Shown one piece after another: positions 6,116 through 11,328 of a stretch of DNA of 11,328 nucleotides. The stretch lies in NCBI GenBank assembly GCA_002454125.1, contig DKII01000051.1, positions 2,807 through 14,134 on the forward strand, read 5' to 3'. A program made the position numbers and the translations under genes. The notes under the pieces are model-generated. The model made no database searches. It was not told the DNA's origin and worked only from the letters and a program-made list of their open reading frames with translations. The DNA is from Novosphingobium sp. UBA6722. GTDB lineage: Bacteria > Pseudomonadota > Alphaproteobacteria > Sphingomonadales > Sphingomonadaceae. The first letter of the stretch is position 1. Each line of letters starts with the position of its first letter.

Positions 6116-7933
6116 TCAACTTGCGTTCTGCGCAATCCAGCGCCGGACCTTTGTTTCAAGCACCGGCAGCGGCAGAACCCCGCTGCCGAGCACCTGTTCA
6201 TGGAACGCCTTGAGATCGAATTTTGGCCCCAGTGCCGCCTCAGCCTCGCGCCGCAGTCGCTGGATCGTCAGCGCGCCGATCTTGTAACTCAGCGCCTGAC
6301 CGGGATTGGCGATGTAGCGGTCAACTTCGGCCTCGGCATCGCTGCGTCCGATGCCGGAATTGGCAAGCATATAGGCCACCGCCTGGCTGCGGCTCCAGCC
6401 CTTGGCGTGGATCCCGGTATCGACCACCAGCCGCATGGCGCGCAGCATCTCGTCATCGAGCGTGCCCCAGTGCTGCAAGGGGTCCTTGTAGAAGCCCATC
6501 TCAAAACCGAGCGTTTCGGCATAAAGTGCCCAGCCTTCGACATAGGCGGCGTTATCGCCGAACCGCTGGAAATCGGGCAGGCCCAGGTTCTGCTGAGCCA
6601 GACTGGTCTGGAAGTGGTGACCGGGAATGCCTTCGTGCAGATAGAGCGTGGTAACGCCCGAGAGGAACCGGCTCTCCAGATCATAGGTGTTGAAATAGAA
6701 CGTGCCAGGCCGCCGTCCGTCGGCCGAGCCGAGCGAATAGGAGCCGCCCGCCTCGAACTTGCCGCGTGAGGCTGGATAGGCCGCGATCGTCAGTTCGCCG
6801 CGCGGCAGCCGGGCGAAGAATCGCGGCAATTGGGCATCGACCGCGCGGGCTACGGCGGCATAGCCCTGGCTCAGTTCCTCCGCGGTCTTGGGGTGAAAGC
6901 GTGGATCGGTACGGATGTGGTTGAAGAAGGCCGGCAGGCTGCCCTTGAAGGCAAGCAGTGTCTTCACTTGCTCCATCTCGGTCTGGATCCGGGCGACTTC
7001 AGCCAGGCCCAGGGCGTGGATCGCATCGGGTTCCAGTTGCACAGTGGTGTGCCGCTCGATCAGGCGGCGATAGAGGCCGGCCCCGCCCTTCATGGCCGAC
7101 AGACCGGGTTCGATGCGGGCGGTCGGCAGATAGTCTTCGGCCAGGAATTGACGCAGGCGGCGATAGGCCGGAAGCACCTCTTCGCTGACCGCCTGCTGCC
7201 AATCAGCCCGGATCAACGCCTGGCGTGCTGCTGGAATGGTGTCAGGCATGTCGGCTAGCGGCGCGGCAAAGACTGAATCTTCGGGCGGGCGGGCCAGCAT
7301 CTCGTCCAGCTGGGCAACCATGTTGGCGGTGGTCAGCCGGGTTTCGACCACGTCGCTGGCCAAACCCTGCCGGAACCGGCCAATCGCCCGGTCGAGCACC
7401 ACGGGAAAGGCCCGGAGCAGGGCCAGGTTGCGGCGATAATCGCGCTCGTCGCGATAGGGCAGGCTGCCGTTTGGACCGAGCAGCGCGGGGAAATCCTCAT
7501 GCAGCCCGCCGAAGTGGTTCAACGGGCGCACGGCGGTCAGCGCGAGGATATCCGGCGAAAGCCAGCCCAGCGCCTCGCGGGTCTGCTGCTGGAAGGCATC
7601 GTAGGAAAGCTGGCGTTCCGGGCTCAGCCGGGCGCGGTTGATCCGCGCTAGCAGCGCCAATTCGCGGCGCAGCTCGGCCCGCTGGGCGGCGGCCAGCTCG
7701 TCGCTGAACAGGCGTTGGATTTGCTGCGGGTTGCTGTTGTCGCCGCGGGCGATGGCACCGAGCGGATCGAGCGTTTCCTGCGCCCGAGCGAAGGAATTGA
7801 GCAGCGCCAGCAGGCGCGCATCCTCATCCTGCCGGACACCGACCGCGGGGAGCGCCGGAATCGGCTGCGCCAGGGCCGGGGCAGTCAGCCCCGCCGCCAG
7901 CACCGCCAGCAGGAACGCGCGGGTCAGCCCCAT
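6116..7933 (-). CDS. exported DUF885-family zinc metallopeptidase
   Basis: A 605-residue protein with an N-terminal signal peptide (MGLTRAF, Ala/Leu core, cleavage near ALA-QP at 20-24), so probably periplasmic. The family signature is the zinc motif LHEGIPGHH at residues 432-440 (HExxPGHH form, not the classical HExxH), followed by VEGWALYAE (465-473), which supplies a likely third ligand or catalytic Glu. Most of the rest is alpha-helical, and the length is typical. DUF885 proteins are generally regarded as M3/M32-like metallopeptidases or dipeptidases, mostly uncharacterised; the substrate here is unknown. The start is ATG 7933. The frame is open further upstream, but that part is antisense-like Arg-rich sequence inside the oxygenase gene. 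The ATG lies within the last codons of the oxygenase (shared ATGGGGCTGA), and no good Shine-Dalgarno precedes it, so translation probably depends on coupling. Confidence 0.9.
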   Translation of the reverse strand: MGLTRAFLLAVLAAGLTAPALAQPIPALPAVGVRQDEDARLLALLNSFARAQETLDPLGAIARGDNSNPQQIQRLFSDELAAAQRAELRRELALLARINRARLSPERQLSYDAFQQQTREALGWLSPDILALTAVRPLNHFGGLHEDFPALLGPNGSLPYRDERDYRRNLALLRAFPVVLDRAIGRFRQGLASDVVETRLTTANMVAQLDEMLARPPEDSVFAAPLADMPDTIPAARQALIRADWQQAVSEEVLPAYRRLRQFLAEDYLPTARIEPGLSAMKGGAGLYRRLIERHTTVQLEPDAIHALGLAEVARIQTEMEQVKTLLAFKGSLPAFFNHIRTDPRFHPKTAEELSQGYAAVARAVDAQLPRFFARLPRGELTIAAYPASRGKFEAGGSYSLGSADGRRPGTFYFNTYDLESRFLSGVTTLYLHEGIPGHHFQTSLAQQNLGLPDFQRFGDNAAYVEGWALYAETLGFEMGFYKDPLQHWGTLDDEMLRAMRLVVDTGIHAKGWSRSQAVAYMLANSGIGRSDAEAEVDRYIANPGQALSYKIGALTIQRLRREAEAALGPKFDLKAFHEQVLGSGVLPLPVLETKVRRWIAQNAS

Positions 7934-8598
7934 TTGCGGGTGCGATACCACTTGGTGATGATGTATTTGGTGCCCTTGATCACCGGCGTTCCGGCATGGA
8001 GCGTGTCCTGGTTCAGCGAGCCGTCCGGGCAGGCGTTGTTCCAGACGATCAACGCCCCGCGCTGCGGCGGGATCGACACGCCGATCCGGGGGAAGTCGGT
8101 TGTCCCGCCTTCCTCGACATCGTTGAGGTAGATCATTGCCGTGATTGCGCGTTGGCCGCCGCGCTTGGCTTCGGTTTTCCAATAGGGTGCCTTGGTCCAG
8201 AACCAGTCCTGGTGCGCCTTGAACTCCTGCCCCGGGGCGTAGCGCTGGCCTTGCATGGTCTCACCGAATTCGTGCGGAATGCCGAGCAGGTCATCGATCC
8301 GGCGCTCGATCATCTTCACGAAGGGATCGTTGCGATCAACGTCGCCAGAATAGGAGGTGCGCCAGGTGTTCGAGGCATAGCCGTGGTCGAGGACGGCCGA
8401 TGGATGGGCGGTGCGATCGACCATCTCGATCAATTGCTGACATTCCGCCGGGCTGACGAACTCGGACAACGCCCAGATCTCAGCCCGGTCAACCGGCACC
8501 TTGTGGACGGCGGGGTCAGCCTCGAGCCGGCGGCGGACCTGCGCGCCAGCGCGCATCAGCGCGACCTTGTCCGGGTTGGGGCAGGGTGGATACTCCAT
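7924..8598 (-). CDS. 2OG-Fe(II) oxygenase, prolyl-4-hydroxylase-like
   Basis: A 224-residue cytoplasmic dioxygenase of the prolyl 4-hydroxylase alpha-subunit type, using Fe(II), O2 and 2-oxoglutarate. The iron triad is visible as His129 and Asp131 (AHQDWF) plus His201 (DTLHAGTP). Lys211 (GTKYIITKWYR) is the expected 2-oxoglutarate anchor. GQRYAPGQEFKAHQD (117-131) and the EEGGTTDFP segment (162-170) are characteristic of P4H-like enzymes. No signal peptide is seen. The start is taken as ATG 8598; upstream in-frame codons reach 8706 but would run through the divergent promoter region and into the cytochrome b561 gene. The Shine-Dalgarno is weak (AGG nine bases upstream). A shorter start at residue 15 is possible but would not change the domain. 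The target could be a protein prolyl or another residue, which the sequence does not show. It overlaps the downstream peptidase gene by 10 bases. Confidence 0.9.
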   Translation of the reverse strand: MEYPPCPNPDKVALMRAGAQVRRRLEADPAVHKVPVDRAEIWALSEFVSPAECQQLIEMVDRTAHPSAVLDHGYASNTWRTSYSGDVDRNDPFVKMIERRIDDLLGIPHEFGETMQGQRYAPGQEFKAHQDWFWTKAPYWKTEAKRGGQRAITAMIYLNDVEEGGTTDFPRIGVSIPPQRGALIVWNNACPDGSLNQDTLHAGTPVIKGTKYIITKWYRTRKWG

Positions 8599-8629
8599 GC
8601 AAATATGCCTATCGCTGCCGCGCGTCAGG

Positions 8630-8648
8630 GCAAGCAAAAGCTGCTTGC
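8630..8648. repeat. inverted repeat in the divergent oxygenase/cytochrome b561 gap
   Basis: GCAAGC (8630-8635) and GCTTGC (8643-8648) form a perfect six-base inverted repeat with a seven-base spacer. It sits in the 83-base gap between the divergent starts at 8598 and 8682, so it could be an operator or simply a chance hairpin. No sigma-factor motif is convincing in this gap. Confidence 0.3.
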
Positions 8649-8681
8649 AGGCACGCGCAGCTTGCGCCAACTTCCTGATCC

Positions 8682-9236
8682 ATGAGCACAACCGACAGCG
8701 CAGCACGCTATTCGCGCGGAGCGATCATTCTCCACTGGCTGATCGCCCTCCTCATCATTGGCAACTTCATCGGTGCCTGGACCTCGGAAGATCTGCCACG
8801 CGATGAGAAGATCATCATGATGGGCTATCACAAGGCCAACGGGATCCTGATCCTGCTGCTCACCCTGGTGCGGATTGGCTGGCGGTTCACGCACCGCCCG
8901 CCGCCGCTGCTAGATACGCTCAGGACCTGGGAAGCGGCGCTGGCGCGGGTCACCCACACGCTGTTCTACCTGCTTATGCTGGCGGTGCCGCTGGCGGGGC
9001 TGGGCCTCCACTCGGCGTTCGGCAAGGGTAAGCCGGTCAGCATGTTCGGACTGTTCGATTTCCCGGCGCTGCCAGTCGGATCGGACAAGCCGACCATCGG
9101 CCTGTTCCACGAACTGCACGAAGTAACTGCCACGGCCATGCTCGTACTGTTCGGGTTGCATGTGGCGGCCGCGCTGAAGCATCAGTTCCTGGACCGCGAC
9201 GGGACCATGGCCAGGATGCTGCCCTTCCTGCGTTAA
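8682..9236 (+). CDS. cytochrome b561 family membrane protein
   Basis: A 184-residue inner-membrane dihaem b-type cytochrome of the bacterial b561 (CybB-like) family, thought to move electrons between quinol or superoxide and periplasmic or membrane acceptors. Four hydrophobic helices are visible: about 13-31, 50-67, 92-110 and 148-165. Each carries a conserved histidine in the expected place: His18 (ILHWLI), His50 (GYHKANG), His146 (HELHEVTA) and His160 (GLHVAAALKH). The WRF segment and His-rich loop after helix 2 also fit. The length is normal for the family. The start is ATG 8682 (MSTTDSAARYSRGAI), although no clear Shine-Dalgarno precedes it, so expression may be low or nearly leaderless. 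It is divergent from the oxygenase and convergent with the RcnB-like gene, and appears monocistronic. No partner enzyme, such as a YceI-like or catalase gene, lies beside it here. Confidence 0.92.
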   Translation: MSTTDSAARYSRGAIILHWLIALLIIGNFIGAWTSEDLPRDEKIIMMGYHKANGILILLLTLVRIGWRFTHRPPPLLDTLRTWEAALARVTHTLFYLLMLAVPLAGLGLHSAFGKGKPVSMFGLFDFPALPVGSDKPTIGLFHELHEVTATAMLVLFGLHVAAALKHQFLDRDGTMARMLPFLR

Positions 9237-9244
9237 ACGCAAGA

Positions 9245-9273
9245 GAGCCCCCACCCACTTGGGGCAGGGGCTC
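9245..9273. terminator. hairpin downstream of cytochrome b561
   Basis: GAGCCCC (9245-9251) pairs with GGGGCTC (9267-9273). An alternative inner stem CCCC (9249-9252) with GGGG (9261-9264) is also possible. It lies eight bases past the b561 stop in a short convergent gap. There is no U-tract, as is common in GC-rich alphaproteobacteria. Confidence 0.6.
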
Positions 9274-9277
9274 CGTG

Positions 9278-9300
9278 CGGTCCGTCCACTCAGCGGACCG
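9278..9300. terminator. hairpin immediately downstream of the RcnB-like gene
   Basis: CGGTCCG (9278-9284) and CGGACCG (9294-9300) form a perfect seven-base-pair stem with a nine-base loop. It abuts the stop codon of the RcnB-like gene (9301-9303, minus strand), so it most likely ends that transcript. With the preceding hairpin it insulates the two convergent genes. Confidence 0.6.
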
Positions 9301-10317
9301 TTACCAGAAGAAGCGGTAGATCACGTCCACAACTTCGCCGGTATAGGTGTTCACCAGCAGGGCATCGTCATAGTACCGGATCCAGCGATAGGGTCCGTAG
9401 ACGTCCGGCAGGCGATACTGCCACGGATCGTCGATCCAGTAGCGGTTCGAATAGAACAGCGAGTCCAGGAAGAACCCGACATTCAAGCGCCGGTAGCTGT
9501 AGTTCCGGTAGGGTGAATAGTAGACGCCCACGCGGAACGTGCTGGGATAGCTCCGGCGATAGGAATACCAGTCATAGCGCCGGTTATCGCGCCAGCGGTG
9601 GTCCCAACGGCGATAGTCGTGGTTGTAGCCATAGCGCTGGCGGTCACCGCGGTTGTTGTCCCAGCGGCGATCATTGTCGCGGCGGTACTCTTCGCGGTTG
9701 CGGTCGCGCCAACGGCTGTCATCGCCGCGGCGATTGGCATCGCGATAGGTCCGGTCGCCTTCCTGGCGCCACCAGGTGCCCGAACGATCAGTCCGGCGGG
9801 AATCTTCCGAACGGAGTGTGCGGTCCTGGTTCCAGTTGCGACCCTGGACGACTGGAGCCGGCGCGGCCTGCGGCTGGGGGGCGGGTGCCGGGCGGGCGTT
9901 GTTGTCACCGCGCCAGTTGCCGCCGCCGCGATTTTCCCAGCTGCGGCCATTCCCGTTCCAGCCATTGCCTTCGCGCCGTTCGGCGCTGCGGTTCCAGCCG
10001 GGGGCTTGGGCAGCGCGGCCTTGCTGATAGTCGCCAGCAGGGGCAGCCTGGGGCACTGCGACCGGAGCCGGCGCGCGGGCCGGGCGCGACCAGCCGCCGC
10101 CATTGCCATTGTCACCGCGCGACCAGCCGCCTTCGGCCGGGGCCGAGCGCGGCGCACGGCGCGCCTCGTTATCACCACCGATGTTGCCGGCAGCTTCACG
10201 ATCGCGGAACCGACCGCCTTCCTCCTGCGCCTGGGCGGCAGCGGGGAGGGCCAGAGCGGAAACGGCGAGCGCGAGCGCGCTGACCTTACCGGCAATTGAA
10301 TTGAACTTGACGGCCAT
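9301..10317 (-). CDS. exported RcnB-like protein with Arg/Asp/Asn/Trp-rich linker
   Basis: A 338-residue protein with a signal peptide (KVSALALAVSALALPAAAQA, cleavage near residue 30). The C-terminal segment, about 285-338, matches the RcnB family (periplasmic, linked to Ni/Co homeostasis in E. coli): DDPWQYRLPDVYGPYRWIRYYDDALLVN in outline, then GEVVDVIYRFFW at the end. Between them lies an unusually long low-complexity region: Gly/Asn/Trp/Ala/Pro-rich (about 35-165), then Arg/Asp/Asn/Trp/Tyr-rich (about 165-260, with units such as RRWD, SRWRDR and RRYDW). There is little His or Cys, so metal binding by the linker is not obvious. The start is ATG 10317 with GGAG at 10325-10328, seven bases away. 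It is divergent from the flavoprotein gene by 137 bases. The family name does not prove a nickel or cobalt role; many sphingomonad homologues are unstudied. Confidence 0.85.
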   Translation of the reverse strand: MAVKFNSIAGKVSALALAVSALALPAAAQAQEEGGRFRDREAAGNIGGDNEARRAPRSAPAEGGWSRGDNGNGGGWSRPARAPAPVAVPQAAPAGDYQQGRAAQAPGWNRSAERREGNGWNGNGRSWENRGGGNWRGDNNARPAPAPQPQAAPAPVVQGRNWNQDRTLRSEDSRRTDRSGTWWRQEGDRTYRDANRRGDDSRWRDRNREEYRRDNDRRWDNNRGDRQRYGYNHDYRRWDHRWRDNRRYDWYSYRRSYPSTFRVGVYYSPYRNYSYRRLNVGFFLDSLFYSNRYWIDDPWQYRLPDVYGPYRWIRYYDDALLVNTYTGEVVDVIYRFFW

Positions 10318-10400
10318 GGCCGTTCTCCATCCATCGCGCCGCACCAACGGCGGCGACCTCGTGCAACCAGCTAAGCGATTCGCGCTGTCGCCACGGTGAA

Positions 10401-10423
10401 TGAACGTTAGGGTTCTCTGTTCA
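10401..10423. repeat. TGAAC/GTTCA inverted repeat in the divergent promoter region
   Basis: TGAAC (10401-10405) and GTTCA (10419-10423) form an inverted repeat with a 13-base spacer. A third half-site GTTC lies at 10412-10415. They sit in the 137-base gap between the divergent RcnB-like and flavoprotein genes, a plausible operator position. The half-sites are short, so chance is a real alternative. No clear promoter hexamers were recognised in this gap. Confidence 0.3.
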
Positions 10424-10454
10424 GGTTTCTGCCGCGGCGATGTAAGGGCTGGCC

Positions 10455-11045
10455 ATGTTCGCAACACTCGATGCCGTGCTGGCCGATGCCGCCGCTCACC
10501 TGACCCGCGCCGCGCGCGACCGGAAGTCGCCCATGCATGTCCCGGTGGTGGGGACAGGCGATGGCGATCTCCGGATGATGGTGCTGCGCGCCTGCGATCC
10601 CGAAATCGGCCTGCTGCGGTTTCACACCGATGCCCGCAGCGCCAAGACCGCCACGATCGCGGCAGACGGCATGGCGAGCGTGTTGGCCTTTGATCCCGAT
10701 GCCAAGATCCAGTTGCGGCTGCGCGGACCGGCGCGGATCGAGACGACCGGTCCGGTCGCTGATGCGGCCTGGACGGCGGCCTCCGAATATGCCCGGCGCT
10801 GCTACCTGGCCGTCGGCGCGCCGGGATCGCCCACAGACCAGCCGCGCTCCGGCTTGCCGGAAGAGGTTGAGGGCATTCGCCCCAGCGAGGAACAACTGCT
10901 GCCGGCGCGCGAAAACTTTGCCGTGTTGCTGATCGAACCGACTTCGCTCGACTGGCTTTACCTTGCGCACGACGGCCACCGCCGCGCGCAGTTCGCGCGC
11001 AGTGGTGCGGGTCAGGACTGGCAGGGGACCTGGGTGATCCCCTGA
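10455..11045 (+). CDS. pyridoxamine 5'-phosphate oxidase-like FMN-binding protein
   Basis: A 196-residue cytoplasmic protein with the split-barrel flavin-binding fold (PNPOx-like, Alr4036-type). Seen: GDLRMMVLR (37-45), which aligns with the family's beta-strand carrying FMN-phosphate arginines; FHTDARSAKT (56-65), the phosphate-contacting motif; FDPDAKIQLRLRGPARI (79-95); and a C-terminal WLYLAHDGHRRAQF (167-180) in the place where PdxH has its substrate and FMN residues. True PdxH is a little longer and has a conserved RLSDR-like C-terminal motif that is absent here, so this is probably a general flavin-dependent oxidoreductase or FMN-binding protein rather than the vitamin B6 enzyme. The start is ATG 10455 with AAGGG (10444-10448) six bases upstream. 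It is divergent from the RcnB-like gene and convergent with ettA, with only four bases between the stop codons. Confidence 0.85.
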   Translation: MFATLDAVLADAAAHLTRAARDRKSPMHVPVVGTGDGDLRMMVLRACDPEIGLLRFHTDARSAKTATIAADGMASVLAFDPDAKIQLRLRGPARIETTGPVADAAWTAASEYARRCYLAVGAPGSPTDQPRSGLPEEVEGIRPSEEQLLPARENFAVLLIEPTSLDWLYLAHDGHRRAQFARSGAGQDWQGTWVIP

Positions 11046-11053
11046 CCGGTCAG
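11042..11053. repeat. 12-base palindrome carrying both convergent stop codons
   Basis: CTGACCGGTCAG is a perfect palindrome. It includes the TGA of the flavoprotein gene on the plus strand (11043-11045) and the TGA of ettA on the minus strand (11050-11052). It could serve as a compact bidirectional terminator stem, but it is too short to fold strongly on its own. Confidence 0.5.
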
Positions 11054-11328
11054 CGCGTCAGCTTCTTGTAGGCCAGGCGGGTCGGGCGATCCGCCGCATC
11101 GCCCAGTCGGCGGCGCTTGTCTTCTTCATAGGCCGCAAAGTTGCCTTCGAACCATTCGACGTGGCTGTTGCCTTCGAAGGCCAGGATGTGCGTGGCCAGA
11201 CGGTCAAGGAAGAAGCGGTCGTGCGAAATGACCACGGCGCAGCCGGCGAAGTTCTCGATCGCGTCTTCCAGCGCGGCGAGGGTTTCGACGTCAAGGTCGT
11301 TGGTCGGTTCGTCGAGCAGCAGCACGTT
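11050..11328 (-). CDS. ettA: energy-dependent translational throttle protein EttA, C-terminal fragment
   Basis: The last 92 codons of an ABC-F ATPase; the remainder lies beyond the window edge. ABC-F proteins have two fused ATPase domains without membrane segments. EttA binds the ribosomal E site and gates entry into elongation according to the ATP/ADP ratio. Seen: the second-domain Walker B and D-loop NVLLLDEPTNDLDV at the very edge, the H-switch VISHDRFFLDR, and the EttA-specific tail HILAFEGNSHVEWFEGNFAAYEEDKRRRLG, cited in pieces: ILAFEG, SHVEWFEGNF and YEEDKRRRLG. That tail distinguishes EttA from Uup and YheS, which have different C-terminal extensions. The final residues are YKKLTR before TGA. 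The first visible codon is Asn and the next is GTG read as Val, so this is an internal cut, not a start. It is convergent with the flavoprotein gene. Confidence 0.93.
   Translation of the reverse strand, partial: NVLLLDEPTNDLDVETLAALEDAIENFAGCAVVISHDRFFLDRLATHILAFEGNSHVEWFEGNFAAYEEDKRRRLGDAADRPTRLAYKKLTR

Noticed and set aside
7934..8182. N-terminal extension of the DUF885 peptidase
   Set aside because: It is Arg/His-rich sequence in a second frame of the oxygenase; the ATG at 7933 begins a clean signal peptide.
8599..8706. N-terminal extension of the oxygenase and of its open frame into the b561 gene
   Set aside because: It would overlap the divergent b561 start and adds Cys/Arg-rich sequence not typical of P4H-like proteins.
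9483..10334. Long open frames in other registers and on the plus strand (about 9513-10299) across the RcnB-like gene
   Set aside because: They are Ala/Arg/Thr- or Val/Ala-rich frames without domain signals, arising from the low-complexity, GC-rich linker of the real gene, which has a good signal peptide and RcnB end.
10412..10422. LexA-like site (GTTC repeats) near the flavoprotein promoter
   Set aside because: The alphaproteobacterial LexA box needs GTTC-N7-GTTC; here the spacer is three bases.
10401..10423. EcfG-type general stress promoter (GGAAC and CGTT elements) for the RcnB-like gene
   Set aside because: The minus strand has GAGAAC and AACGTT, but the first element is imperfect and the spacing is far too short.
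1..11328. Mobile element, CRISPR, defence or biosynthetic cluster
   Set aside because: No transposase, integrase, repeat-spacer array, nuclease or toxin-antitoxin signature was seen; gene content is housekeeping plus envelope enzymes.

Overview
The window is an ordinary-looking chromosomal stretch from a high-GC alphaproteobacterium, most likely a member of the Sphingomonadales (Novosphingobium/Sphingomonas-like). This rests on the codon bias, a class I (archaeal-type) lysyl-tRNA synthetase in place of the class II enzyme, and a set of secreted proteins typical of sphingomonads: a DUF885 peptidase, a YtcJ-like amidohydrolase and an RcnB-like protein. The genus assignment is inference. No tRNA, rRNA, CRISPR, insertion sequence, phage gene or attachment site was seen. 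No stretch of 300 bases is without a gene.

Layout. (1) 2-1151, plus strand: the C-terminal part of an adenine deaminase overlaps a purine phosphoribosyltransferase by 11 bases. Together they would take adenine to hypoxanthine and then to IMP. (2) 1129-3264, minus strand: a signal-peptide-bearing amidohydrolase, then 96 bases downstream a small PilZ-domain protein whose 3' end overlaps the phosphoribosyltransferase tail to tail. (3) 3371-5970, plus strand: class I lysS, with a GTGA start/stop overlap into an unrecognised secreted protein. The 106-base divergent gap before lysS can form hairpins, one of which would cover its Shine-Dalgarno. (4) 6116-8598, minus strand: a prolyl-4-hydroxylase-like 2OG-Fe(II) oxygenase overlapping by 10 bases the start of a secreted DUF885 metallopeptidase. 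(5) 8682-9236, plus strand: a four-helix cytochrome b561. (6) 9301-10317, minus strand: a secreted RcnB-like protein with a long Arg/Asp/Asn/Trp-rich linker, separated from the b561 gene by two hairpins. (7) 10455-11045, plus strand: an FMN-binding pyridoxamine-phosphate-oxidase-like protein. (8) 11050-11328, minus strand: the C-terminal end of the ABC-F ATPase EttA, which runs off the window.

Functionally this is a mix of housekeeping genes (translation: lysS, ettA; purine salvage) and envelope or periplasmic enzymes. I see no convincing new multi-gene system. The best leads are the lysS leader structure, the coupled oxygenase-peptidase pair, the uncharacterised secreted protein coupled to lysS, and several compact palindromes at convergent gene ends. 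Operon and regulation statements are inferred from spacing and overlap only.
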